From: Deltaproteobacteria bacterium
Lineage (GTDB): Bacteria > Myxococcota_A > UBA9160 > JAFDDA01
DNA length: 42,425 nucleotides
Assembly (NCBI GenBank): GCA_019311105.1
Contig: JAFDDA010000048.1
Location: forward strand, 1-42,425
Reading direction: 5' to 3'
In this document: in pieces, positions 24,482-32,499 of the stretch
How positions within the stretch are numbered: position 1 is the first letter of the stretch
How the letters are laid out: the number at the start of each line of letters is the position of its first letter
The notes under the pieces: generated by a model
Told to the model about the DNA's origin: nothing
The model's database searches: none
What the model saw: the letters and a program-made list of their open reading frames with translations, nothing else
Position numbers and translations under genes: made by a program

Positions 24482-25526
24482 TGCTTGGCCCCGGCGTGTC
24501 GCCGCCGCTCGCGGGCAGGGTCGGCTGGGCCACGTAGCCCTTGTCCACCCGTCCGGTCAGGCCCTCGAGGAACCTCACCAGGAGCCGCACCTGTTCGGCG
24601 TCGAGGTTCTTGCCGAGCTGATGGCGGCCCATGATCCGGACCATCTCACCGAGGTCCGCGACGCTTCCGTCGTGGAGGTAGGGGCCGGTCTCCGCGACGT
24701 TGCGCAGCGACGGGACCTTGAAGAAGAACTTGTCCGCGTCGTTGCCCGTGACCTTGTGGCGGCCCGTGTCCTCGGTTTCGTAGGGCTCGATCAGCCCGAG
24801 CTTCTGGTACATGCCGCCGCCGACGGCCGGCCCCACGTGGCAGGCGATGCAACCCACGTCGAGGAAGAGCTCGAGGCCTTTCTGGGCGTCGGGCGAGAGG
24901 GCTGCGTAGTCTCCTCCCAGGAAGTCGTCGAAGGGCCCCGGCGTGACGAGGCCGCGTTCGAAGGCGCCGATGGCCGTCGCCATGTGGTCGTAGGTGACGG
25001 CGTCGTCGGCCGAGTCGGGGAAGGCCGCCGCGAAAAGGCCCGGGTAGTCGGGGATGCTCTTCAGCATCGCCACCACCGCGGCCTCGCTCGGCATGGCCAT
25101 CTCCACCGGATTCAGGATCGGGCCCTTGGCCTGCTCTTCGACGTCCGCCGCGCGGCCATCCCAGAATTGCGCGATGTGGAGTGCCGCGTTCAGGGAGGTC
25201 GGCGAGTTGCGGTCGCCGCGCTGGCCCTGATGCCCCGGCGAGGTCGCCTCGCCGTCCGCACCGAAGCCCGAGAGCGGGTGGCAGGAGTTGCACGCGATGT
25301 CGTGGTTCTTCGACAGCCGCAGGTCGTAGTAGAGCATGCGCCCGAGGTCGACGCGGGCAGGGGGCATCGGGCGGTCGGGTGTCGCGGCCGAAGCGGGCAG
25401 GGCGCCGAGAGCACCGGCCGCCCGCGCGGCGAGCGCGCGCGCCTCGGAATCGTCGGCCACCGGCGGGGGTGCGGGCGGGGGCGTCTCCTCGGAGCCACCA
25501 CAGGCCGCGAGGCCGGCGGCGGCCAT
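24474..25526 (-). CDS. di-haem cytochrome c peroxidase/MauG-like lipoprotein
   Basis: 350 residues. Two CxxCH haem sites, CNSCH at 79-83 and CIACH at 226-230, with the family regions NSPTSLNAALHIAQFWDGRA, KGPILNPVEMAMP, and FFKVPSLRNVAETGPYLHDGSV. Members reduce hydrogen peroxide with electrons from cytochrome c or oxidise protein substrates in the periplasm. ATG 25526 gives only MAAAGLAACGG, a lipobox without a basic n-region. A TTG at 25548 behind GAAGGGG would supply one (LQR) but is out of frame by one base, so the 5' end may contain an indel. Convergent with ileS. Confidence 0.85.
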   Translation of the reverse strand: MAAAGLAACGGSEETPPPAPPPVADDSEARALAARAAGALGALPASAATPDRPMPPARVDLGRMLYYDLRLSKNHDIACNSCHPLSGFGADGEATSPGHQGQRGDRNSPTSLNAALHIAQFWDGRAADVEEQAKGPILNPVEMAMPSEAAVVAMLKSIPDYPGLFAAAFPDSADDAVTYDHMATAIGAFERGLVTPGPFDDFLGGDYAALSPDAQKGLELFLDVGCIACHVGPAVGGGMYQKLGLIEPYETEDTGRHKVTGNDADKFFFKVPSLRNVAETGPYLHDGSVADLGEMVRIMGRHQLGKNLDAEQVRLLVRFLEGLTGRVDKGYVAQPTLPASGGDTPGPSTS

Positions 25527-25633
25527 CGTCGTGAGGAAGTCGCTGCAAGGGGCCCCTTCGAATTGCGCAGCGTAGGCTAAAGTCCTGCCGCGACAAGCGC
25601 CCCCCCCGCGTCCGCTCGCGCCTGGGGGAGGCC

Positions 25634-27448
25634 ATGTCCGATCACTTCGTCTTCGCAAAAGCACATGTCCGAGCTCTCTTCGTTGCGCTCATGCTTGCTG
25701 GGCCGGCTTCGCCGGGCCTCGCCCAGGATGCGTCGGAGCAGAAACCCGATCCCCCCGAGCCCACAGCCGCCGTCTTCGATGAGTTCGACCGCGGGACGCC
25801 GCGCGGCACCGCCATCGGCTACCTGACCGCGTGTCGCGCGGGCGATTACACCCGCGCCGCTCGCTACCTCGACCTGCGACGCCTCGACCCCGCAGAGCGC
25901 AACACCCTCGGGCCGAAACTCGCGCGCGAACTCAAGGTCGTGCTCGACCGCCAGCTCTGGGTTCCGGTCGACGACCTCTCCGAAGACCCGGCTGGCATCC
26001 AGGGCGATGGCCTCGAGGCCCACGTGGATCGCCTGGGCCGGATCGACGGGCCCGACGGCGGCGTCGAGATCGATCTGGAACGCGTGTCTCGCGAGGACGG
26101 CGTGCCCATCTGGCAGGTCTCCGCCGCCACGGTGGCGCGCGTGCCGCGACTCTACGCCGAGTTCGGCTACGGCCCGCTCGAACGCTTCCTGCCCTCGGTC
26201 TTCTTCGAGGTCCGCGTGCTCGAGGTGCTGCTCTGGCAGTGGGTGGCGCTGCTCTTCCTCACCTTCACCGCCTGGTTGCTCGCCTACCTCGCCGCCGCCA
26301 CGACGCTGGCCGTGCTGCGCCCGATCCTGGCGCGCACCGAGACGGACCTCGACGACCGTCTCTTCGACACCATGCTCCCGCCCCTGCGTCTTTTCATGAC
26401 GATCTTCCTCTTCTGGATCGGTTCGAACTCCCTTGGCCTGGCGGTGCCCGCGGAGGCCTTCATCAGCGCGGTCTGTCGCGCGGCCGTGCTGGGTGCGATC
26501 ACCTGGCTGCTCATGCGGCTGGTGAACGTCGTCGGAGAGGTGGTCGAGCAACGCCTCGAGACGCGCGGGCAGGAGACGGCCGTGCCCCTCGTGGCGCCGG
26601 GCCGCAAGGCCGTGAAGGGCGTGATCTTCCTCGTCACCTTCGTCGCCATGCTCGACAACTTCGGCTTCAACGTCACGGCGCTGGTGGCGGGCCTCGGCGT
26701 CGGCGGCATCGCCGTGGCGCTCGCCGCCCAGAAGAGCATCGAGAACCTCTTCGGCGGCATCATGCTCTACGCAGACCGGCCGGTCCGCGTCGGTGACTAC
26801 TGCGGATTCGGCGGGAGGGTCGGCGTGATCGAAGAGATCGGGATGCGCTCGACCCGGATTCGTACCCTCGATCGCACCATCGTCACCGTGCCGAACGCCG
26901 AATTCTCGAGTCTCCAGATCGAGAACTTTGCCGAGCGCGACTCCATCCGTCTCTCGACGACCCTCGGTCTGCGCTACGAGACGACGCCGGACCAGATCCG
27001 GCACCTCCTGGTGGAGCTTCGCCGGCTGCTCTACGCGCACCCGATGGTCTCGAACGATACGGCGCGTGTTCGCTTCACTAGCTTTGGAGCGTTCTCTCTC
27101 GACTTGGAGATCAGGGCCTACGTGACGACCTCGGACTGGACCGAGTTCATGGGCATCCGGGAGGACCTCTACCTGCAGATCATGGACCTCGTGGCAGCCA
27201 GCGGGACGGGCTTCGCGTTCCCCTCGCAGACCCTCTACCTCGGCAAGGACGACGGCCTCGACAGCGAGCGCGGCCAGGCTGCCGCCGCCGAGGTGGCGGC
27301 CTGGCGCGAGCAGCACGAACTCTTCCTGCCCGATTTCTCCGATGCCGAGATCGAGCGCCTCCAAGGGAAGCACGAGTGGCCGCCCGTCGGCACACCGGGC
27401 GAGACCCACGACTCGGGATACAGCGCGAAGGGTGGCGACGAGACTTAG
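25634..27448 (+). CDS. MscS family mechanosensitive channel with periplasmic N-terminal domain
   Basis: 604 residues. Signal peptide (residues 1-31, ending GLAQ), an N-terminal soluble domain to about residue 185, several membrane helices, then the pore and beta-domain: VAGLGVGGIAVALAAQKSIENLFGGIMLYADRPVRVGDY and TIVTVPNAEFSSLQIENF. A C-terminal vestibule region follows. It opens under membrane tension to release osmolytes. ATG 25634 has GGGGGAGG three bases upstream. Its TAG stop shares TTAG (27445-27448) with the TAA of the convergent SDR gene. Confidence 0.92.
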   Translation: MSDHFVFAKAHVRALFVALMLAGPASPGLAQDASEQKPDPPEPTAAVFDEFDRGTPRGTAIGYLTACRAGDYTRAARYLDLRRLDPAERNTLGPKLARELKVVLDRQLWVPVDDLSEDPAGIQGDGLEAHVDRLGRIDGPDGGVEIDLERVSREDGVPIWQVSAATVARVPRLYAEFGYGPLERFLPSVFFEVRVLEVLLWQWVALLFLTFTAWLLAYLAAATTLAVLRPILARTETDLDDRLFDTMLPPLRLFMTIFLFWIGSNSLGLAVPAEAFISAVCRAAVLGAITWLLMRLVNVVGEVVEQRLETRGQETAVPLVAPGRKAVKGVIFLVTFVAMLDNFGFNVTALVAGLGVGGIAVALAAQKSIENLFGGIMLYADRPVRVGDYCGFGGRVGVIEEIGMRSTRIRTLDRTIVTVPNAEFSSLQIENFAERDSIRLSTTLGLRYETTPDQIRHLLVELRRLLYAHPMVSNDTARVRFTSFGAFSLDLEIRAYVTTSDWTEFMGIREDLYLQIMDLVAASGTGFAFPSQTLYLGKDDGLDSERGQAAAAEVAAWREQHELFLPDFSDAEIERLQGKHEWPPVGTPGETHDSGYSAKGGDET

Positions 27449-28287
27449 ATCTCGATCCCGCTCCCGGTGATGAGGGGCGTGTTGGTCCAACGCCCCTCAG
27501 GCGTGCGGTACCAGCCGGCGGCCGCCAGCGCGCCGCCGTCGCAGTGCAGCACGGTGCCGGTCACCCAGCTGGCCCACTCCGAAGCGAGGAAGAGCGTGCA
27601 TCCCGCCACGTCTTCCGGCCGACCAAAGCGCCCGAGCGGGATCCAGTCCTTCACGCGCTCCTGGTTCTCCGGCGCGATCCACTTCGACGGCGTGATCTGG
27701 CTCGTCTCGGTCGTCTCGGGGGCGACGGCGTTGACCCGGATGCCGTCGCGCCCGAGCTCCAAGGCGAGGCTCTTTGTGAACCCCTCGATCGCGAGCTTGA
27801 AGGAGGCGTACGGGACGAGGTGCGGGAGCCCGCGATAGCCCTCGATGGACGAGATCGAAACGATGCTGCTGCCCGGCGCCGCCCGTCGCAGCAACGGGAT
27901 CGCCGCGCGGCTCACGACGAAGACGTGCTTCAAGGTCACCGCAAACTGCGCGTCGATCTCGGCGTCGGTCATCTTCTCGAGTGGCTTGATGACGCCTTGG
28001 ATGTCGCCGACGTTGTTCACGAGTACGTCGAGCCCACCGTGACGGGCTTCGATGTCCGTGAGGAGCGCCTCCACCGCGGCCGTATCCCGGACGTCGCAGG
28101 TGGCAGCCAGCAGCGGGTGGCCACGCTCCTCGAACACCCGCTTGCAGTCGGCCAGCGCGGTCTCGTCCACATCGGCGATTGCTACTCGCGCGCCCCGCTC
28201 GGCAAAAGCCTCGGCTACGGCTCGGCCAATGCCGGCGGCGCCGCCCGTCACCAACACGCTGCGCGCCTCGAAAGTGATTTCGTTCAT
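27445..28287 (-). CDS. short-chain dehydrogenase/reductase
   Basis: 280 residues. TGGAAGIG cofactor loop, ADVDE after strand 2 (acidic, suggesting NAD preference), NNVG in place of NNAG, SISSIEG, YASFK in place of YxxxK-ASK, and VNAVAPETTET. It ends in an extra 30-residue tail (GWYRTPEGRWTNTPLITGSGIEI) beyond the usual SDR length. The substrate is unknown. ATG 28287 is used, with CTCC-rich complement (GGAGG on the minus strand) just upstream. Convergent with the MscS gene and overlapping it by 4 nt. Confidence 0.85.
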   Translation of the reverse strand: MNEITFEARSVLVTGGAAGIGRAVAEAFAERGARVAIADVDETALADCKRVFEERGHPLLAATCDVRDTAAVEALLTDIEARHGGLDVLVNNVGDIQGVIKPLEKMTDAEIDAQFAVTLKHVFVVSRAAIPLLRRAAPGSSIVSISSIEGYRGLPHLVPYASFKLAIEGFTKSLALELGRDGIRVNAVAPETTETSQITPSKWIAPENQERVKDWIPLGRFGRPEDVAGCTLFLASEWASWVTGTVLHCDGGALAAAGWYRTPEGRWTNTPLITGSGIEI

Positions 28288-28468
28288 GGGAGTGCCTCCT
28301 CGGGTCGGCTCGTCCGTTCGGGCCAGGATCGAGGTGATTTAGCCACGATCATGAAAAGCTAGCTGACAGAACCAGGAGTTCCCTAGCGCCATCCTCCTGA
28401 ACTCCCAATCATTCCGGCCGAGTTTCGTGAAAAAATGCGCGTTCAGGAAATGTCCCGAGGAGGGTCCC

Positions 28469-29022
28469 GTGAGCCGGCCTGTGCTCTACGTCCTTTCGTT
28501 CATCGTCGCGGTCTCGATGGCCGGCCCGGCGGCCGCAGGTGAGGCGCGTTTGGCACAGTCCGACCTGATCGACGGGCTCTACCTCGAGTCCACGGGTCAC
28601 GCGGTCCACATCAAGGCGCCGGCCGTCGAAGGGCTCGGCTTCGCTCTGGTCGCTCCCGGCAACAACCTGGGCCAGGACCTCGACGACGAAGGTCGAGCCG
28701 ACGACGTCGGCGGCGGCTGGGACGGGCGCCTCGGCTTCAAGCTGCCCGGCGGTCCCAAGGGGCTGAGCATCGAGTTCGGGGGGCCTACGCCGAGGCCAGC
28801 ACCGAGAGCAACGGTGCAATCAACCTCCGGGGGAACGGCTTCAACTTCCTCACGCCGGTGAGCATCGACGGTAGGGCCAACACGGGCTTCCTCCGCTTCA
28901 ACCAGACCAACCGCCAGCGGTTCGAAGGCGACGTGCAGGTGTGGGACACGCGGATCGGCGTCGCCAGCGTCCCAGTGGGTGCCGCCGATGTCGGGCTGAA
29001 GATCACGATCCCGCTCCACTAG
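28469..29022 (+). pseudogene. secreted beta-rich protein with frameshift at a G6 run
   Basis: GTG 28469 follows GAGGAGGG. The first frame gives a signal peptide (PVLYVLSFIVAVSMAGPAAAGEA) and about 105 mature residues (DGLYLESTGHAVHIKAPAVEG, LGFKLPGGPKGLSIEFGG). At GGGGGG (about 28778-28783) the sensible reading moves to another frame: AYAEASTESNGAINLRGNGF, ISIDGRANTGFLRFNQTNRQ and DVQVWDTRIGVASVPVGAADVGLKITIPLH to TAG 29020-29022. Removing two G or adding one restores a protein of about 184 residues. I do not recognise the family. The stop shares CTAG with the VanX gene. Confidence 0.75.
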
Positions 29023-29690
29023 CGGATCGGGACGTTTCGGTAGCGGGTCGGGAAGGGCTCGCGGCGCAGGGTGTAGTGCCACCACTCCTTCGGGTAGTTC
29101 TCGAAGCCGTGGCGCTGCATCACCGAGCGGAGCCGCATGCGGTAGCTGCGCTGCTCCGGCGTCACGAGTGGCGACCCGGTGTGCGAGATCGGATCGAAGA
29201 AATCCCAGGGGCTCCCCATGTCGAGGGGGGCCCCGTTTTCTTTTCGGACCAGCGTCAGATCGACGGTGCTGCCGCGGCTGTGGCCCGAGCGTTCCGCGAT
29301 GTAGCCCTCGGCGAAGAGCGTCTCCTTTGCAACGTTCGGGTAGTAGGCCGCCTTCGTGCTGCGGTCGCTCGCGTCGGACGCCCAGCGCACGAAGTGGTCG
29401 ACGGCGCGCTGGGGCCGGTAGCAGTCAAAGACGTGGAGGCCGAGGCCCTCCGTCCGGAGATCGCTCTGCGCGGAGGCGAGGGCCCGTGCAGCGGCGTGTG
29501 TGAGCCAGCAGCGAGGCGCGCCGTAGCCGTCGATGGGCTCGCCGACGAAGTTGTGCGAGCCGGCGTAGCGGACCTCGGTCTCGATGCTGGGGTCCACCCC
29601 AGCGAGGTCGACGAGGTCGGGGTCGCCGCGCGGCGTCGAGCCGCCGCAGGCAAGCGTTGCGAGGGCGGCCGAAGCGGCGAAGCGCCTCAT
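29019..29690 (-). CDS. D-Ala-D-Ala dipeptidase (VanX/DdpX family) lipoprotein
   Basis: 223 residues. Zinc site SxHxxGxxxD with His137 and Asp144, and EWWH with Glu202 and His205; YRPQ at 91-94 carries the substrate-binding arginine. VanX-type enzymes cleave D-Ala-D-Ala. A lipobox (ATLAC, Cys15) after a short hydrophobic stretch places it in the periplasm, so recycling of cell-wall dipeptide is more likely than vancomycin resistance; no vanH or vanA is present. ATG 29690 is chosen, GTG 29711 adds seven residues. Last gene of the minus-strand operon from 32337. Confidence 0.88.
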   Translation of the reverse strand: MRRFAASAALATLACGGSTPRGDPDLVDLAGVDPSIETEVRYAGSHNFVGEPIDGYGAPRCWLTHAAARALASAQSDLRTEGLGLHVFDCYRPQRAVDHFVRWASDASDRSTKAAYYPNVAKETLFAEGYIAERSGHSRGSTVDLTLVRKENGAPLDMGSPWDFFDPISHTGSPLVTPEQRSYRMRLRSVMQRHGFENYPKEWWHYTLRREPFPTRYRNVPIR

Positions 29691-29722
29691 CTCGAACACC
29701 GGTCTTCTCACGGCGACGGAAG

Positions 29723-30235
29723 CTAGCGAACGGTGGGGCGGGGCAGGGCCAGCGCCATCTGGGTCTCCGAGGCGCTCTGGCCGCCGTGTCGGAGCGCGTC
29801 GGGCTCTTCGCCAATGGCCTGGAAGCCGGCGGCTTCGTAGAGTCGCCGCGCGCCGGGGGCGCTCTCGCTGACACCCAGTCGGAGCCAGGCGATTCCCTGG
29901 GCTTCGGCGTGGAGGATTGCGGCTTCGAGCAGCTGGGCCGCGAAGCCTCGCCGGCGCTGGGCTGCCGTGACGTACATCGCGAAGACGTTGGCCCGGTGGG
30001 CGCGCTTCGCATGGGTCTCGCGGAAGACGCTCACCAGGCCGACGAGCCGGCCCTCCTCGAAGGCGCCGAAGGTCATCGAGTCCGGCGCGTCGGCGATTCG
30101 CGCTTGGATCGCTTCGGGGTCCGATCCGAGATCGCCTTCCGGTGAGGCCGCGAAGGCGAGGGGTGCATCCAGCAGCGCCTCGCGGCGAAGTGCCGCGGCT
30201 GCCTCTACGTCTGCGTCGGTGATCGGCCGGATCAC
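29723..30235 (-). CDS. GNAT family N-acetyltransferase
   Basis: 170 residues. IRPITDADVEAAAALRREAL at the start, GLVSVFRE strand, and the acetyl-CoA loop MYVTAAQRRRGFAAQLLEAA with the RRRGFA pyrophosphate-binding pattern. LRLGVSESAPGARRLYEAAGFQAIG is the classical GNAT end. The acceptor is unknown. The GTG start at 30235 overlaps the VOC stop (GTGA), so it is coupled to it; 32 nt separate it from the dipeptidase gene. Confidence 0.88.
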   Translation of the reverse strand: MIRPITDADVEAAAALRREALLDAPLAFAASPEGDLGSDPEAIQARIADAPDSMTFGAFEEGRLVGLVSVFRETHAKRAHRANVFAMYVTAAQRRRGFAAQLLEAAILHAEAQGIAWLRLGVSESAPGARRLYEAAGFQAIGEEPDALRHGGQSASETQMALALPRPTVR

Positions 30236-30657
30236 ACCCGCCCCCGCAGCGTCGGTTCGAAGACGACCTCGAGCTTCATCCCATCCGGGTCCGGGAAGAA
30301 CACCGCGTAGTAGCCCGGGGTGTAGTCGTACTCCGCAGGGGGGTCGAGGACGGGCAGGTCGGCGTCGGTCAGGAAGCTGTGGAACGCATCCACGTCGGCG
30401 CGGGTGTCGGCGTGGAAGGCCACGTGGTGCAGGCCCGGGGCACGGCGATTGTGGGCCGGCTGCTCGGGGAAGGCTTGCTGGAGTGCGATGTTGAAGTGGC
30501 CCCCATCGGAGTCGGCCAGGGCCCAGCAGGGCGCGCCGGCGCCCAGGGCGTCGAGGCGTCGGAATCCGAGCTGCCCGAGGACGCGATCGTAGAAGTGCGA
30601 CGATCGTTCGAGGTCGGTCACCGTGAGGTCGAGGTGGCTGAGCGATCCGCGAATCAG
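30232..30657 (-). CDS. VOC (glyoxalase/bleomycin-resistance) family protein, probable CTG start
   Basis: 141 residues if started at CTG 30657. Metal ligands of the vicinal oxygen chelate fold are His in SHLDLTV, His in GLHHVAFHA and Glu in GMKLEVVFEP. Starting at the first common codon (GTG 30621) would delete the first strand and its histidine. Upstream in frame there is no ATG, GTG or TTG, only CTG 30657 or ATT 30654. CTG overlaps the lspA stop as CTGA, echoing the GTGA overlap at its other end, and GGAGG lies 9 nt before it. The reaction is unknown. Confidence 0.82.
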   Translation of the reverse strand: MIRGSLSHLDLTVTDLERSSHFYDRVLGQLGFRRLDALGAGAPCWALADSDGGHFNIALQQAFPEQPAHNRRAPGLHHVAFHADTRADVDAFHSFLTDADLPVLDPPAEYDYTPGYYAVFFPDPDGMKLEVVFEPTLRGRV

Positions 30658-31184
30658 GCGGGCGTTCCTCCGTCCGGCGCCGCGGCTTCGCTGCGCGGCT
30701 CGGCCGACGACTCGCCGAAACCCGTGAGGAGCAGGATGGCCACACCGGCCATCACGAACACGTCGGCGAGGTTGAAGATCCCCGTTCGCAGCGAGCCGAC
30801 GCCGAGGCTCACGAAGTCCGTGACCGCGCCATCGTTCACGAGCCGCTCGACCCAGTTCGCCAAGCCACCGCCCGCGACGAGCGCCAGGGCGAAGGTCGGC
30901 CAGAACGATGGCGACCGCGCCCGCAGCACGGGGATCGCCACGGCGAGCAGCGCGAGGGGTGCGATGCCGAGAAAGAAGATGTGGCGCAGCCCGGCCGGCA
31001 AGCTCGCCCCGAGGCTCAAGAAGCCGCCCCGGTTTTCGGTGAGTTGGAACCGGACGGTGTCGGCGGCGAGCGAGATCACGGGCGCGCCACCCAGCGCGTC
31101 GCGGGCGATCTGCTTCGTCGCGTGGTCGCAGCCGCCCGCGAAGAGCAGGATCGTTGCGAACAGGGCGAAGCGCGCGCGGGTCAT
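30654..31184 (-). CDS. lspA: lipoprotein signal peptidase (signal peptidase II)
   Basis: 176 residues, four membrane helices. Motifs are DHATKQIA, ENRGGFLSLG, GGGLANWVERL, then VTDFV with catalytic Asp123 and FNLADV with Asp141. LspA removes signal peptides of diacylglyceryl-prolipoproteins such as those encoded at 2698, 24474 and 29019. The C-terminus (residues 160-176) is a polar tail. It starts 12 nt after the upstream membrane-protein gene. Confidence 0.95.
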   Translation of the reverse strand: MTRARFALFATILLFAGGCDHATKQIARDALGGAPVISLAADTVRFQLTENRGGFLSLGASLPAGLRHIFFLGIAPLALLAVAIPVLRARSPSFWPTFALALVAGGGLANWVERLVNDGAVTDFVSLGVGSLRTGIFNLADVFVMAGVAILLLTGFGESSAEPRSEAAAPDGGTPA

Positions 31185-31196
31185 GGGGCGAGTGTA

Positions 31197-31646
31197 TCAG
31201 TAGATGGGAGGGGCGGTTCGGTAGTCGCCCATGGGCGGGACCAGTTCGGGCGACGTGGGCCGATGGTGCCAGAGCATGGCCACCGCGGCGCTGCCGAAGA
31301 ACGCCGAGAAGCCGACTTCGCCCGAGAGGAATGCGAGAAAAAGCCCGTAGATGCCGATCGATTCGGAGAGTACGAGGTTCAGCATGAATGGCTGAAAGGC
31401 CTTGGCGAAGCCGGCGGGCTTCGTGAGGTCGAGGGTGCGCGATTGAATCGGCCCGACCAGCGCGTGGCGCCGGTAGAAGATCGTCCCGACGGCGGTCGCG
31501 AGCGCCATCACGCAGAGGACGGGTGTCAGGAGGGCGAGCACCTCACCGTCCCTGGGCGGGAGTTCCACGAGCCAGGCGAGGAGCACGTAGATGAACTGAG
31601 AGGCGACCAGAGAGGCCCAGAGCAATCGTGTCGTGAGGTTCGCCAT
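31197..31646 (-). CDS. four-helix inner-membrane protein of unknown function
   Basis: 149 residues with four hydrophobic segments. A conserved-looking segment FMLNLVLSESIGIYGLFLAFL recalls the glutamate-bearing helix of rotary ATPase c subunits, but only loosely, and I would not call it one. The protein ends in a proline-rich tail (PPMGDYRTAPPIY). It lies between the NAD(P)-binding gene (52 nt) and lspA (12 nt) in the same direction. Confidence 0.75.
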   Translation of the reverse strand: MANLTTRLLWASLVASQFIYVLLAWLVELPPRDGEVLALLTPVLCVMALATAVGTIFYRRHALVGPIQSRTLDLTKPAGFAKAFQPFMLNLVLSESIGIYGLFLAFLSGEVGFSAFFGSAAVAMLWHHRPTSPELVPPMGDYRTAPPIY

Positions 31647-31698
31647 CGCCAGTGGCTAGCGAATCGCCCGTCGTGTCGCCTTGGGCCTCCGCAGCTTC

Positions 31699-32337
31699 TC
31701 AGTACTGGACGATCGGCGCCTCGTGGAGCCAGGTGTCGTCGTCGAGCATGCCGATCATGGCGTGAGCGCAGTCGGTGAAGTGGATCTTCGAGAAGCCGTT
31801 GAAGGCGTGATAGCCGAGCCGGTAGTCGCTGCGCTGGGGGCCCGCGTTCATCTGGAGCGGACGGATGCCAAACCATGCGACATCGCGACTCTCGGTGAGG
31901 AGTGCGAGCTGATGCTCCTTGTCCCGCTGCCGGAGGCCCATGAAGGTGGTCGCGAAGAACTTCACGAACTTCGCGCCGAACGTGACGACATCCTTCGGGA
32001 GGAGGTTGCTGCCTCCGCCACACCAGACGAAGCGGCCCGCACCGGCGGCGCGCAGGGCTGTGAGAATGTGGCGCGTCACGTCGGTGCAGAGATCTTCGGG
32101 TGATTTCGAGTCGACGCCCACCGCGAACAGCACGGCCTCGGTTCCGGCCGGGATTGCCCGGGCGACCGCGTCGGCATCGAGGGCGTCCCCCTCGACGAGC
32201 TGCACGCGCTCGCGCAGTTCGGCCGGGAGTTTTGAGGGCGAGCGAGCGAGCACCGTCACCTCGTGGCCGGCCTCGATCGCCTGGCGGAGGCACTCGCTGC
32301 CGAGTGCGCCCGTGGCGCCGAACAGGGAAACCTTCAT
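31699..32337 (-). CDS. NAD(P)-binding protein, atypical SDR
   Basis: 212 residues. VSLFGATGALGSECLRQAIEAGHEVTVLARSP is the Rossmann start of the NAD(P)H-binding (NmrA-like/atypical SDR) group, and VEGDALDADAVARAI fits its second half. No YxxxK motif is evident. Members include NADPH sensors and flavin reductases; the role here is unknown. First gene of the minus-strand unit leading to lspA, divergent from DUF2855 with 162 nt between. Confidence 0.82.
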   Translation of the reverse strand: MKVSLFGATGALGSECLRQAIEAGHEVTVLARSPSKLPAELRERVQLVEGDALDADAVARAIPAGTEAVLFAVGVDSKSPEDLCTDVTRHILTALRAAGAGRFVWCGGGSNLLPKDVVTFGAKFVKFFATTFMGLRQRDKEHQLALLTESRDVAWFGIRPLQMNAGPQRSDYRLGYHAFNGFSKIHFTDCAHAMIGMLDDDTWLHEAPIVQY

Positions 32338-32465
32338 CGCGACCTCACTCTCGCGGACCCTACATCACGGGTCTGATCGTGGCCCGCCTAGGGTAGGCTG
32401 GGCTCCCCGCTGCCGTGCAAGCGCTGAACGCCGCGACAGAGGTGCTGCCGGCCGACTGAATCTTA

Positions 32466-32482
32466 TGGCATCATATGTGCCA
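32466..32482. promoter_or_regulatory. inverted repeat upstream of the DUF2855 gene
   Basis: TGGCA at 32466-32470 and TGCCA at 32478-32482 flank TCATATG, in an AT-rich stretch 18 nt before the start codon at 32500 and just before the GGAGG site. It could be an operator or a small hairpin over the translation start. Confidence 0.3.
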
Positions 32483-32499
32483 ACTCTTTTGGAGGCCCC

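Noticed and set aside
25577-27490. 637-residue minus-strand open frame antisense to the MscS gene
   Set aside because: Histidine- and glutamate-rich composition typical of reverse-frame GC bias; the plus strand encodes an unmistakable MscS protein.
29019-29690. VanX-like gene as a vancomycin-resistance determinant
   Set aside because: No vanH, vanA/B ligase or VanRS pair is nearby, and the lipoprotein signal places the enzyme outside the cytosol; peptidoglycan recycling fits better.
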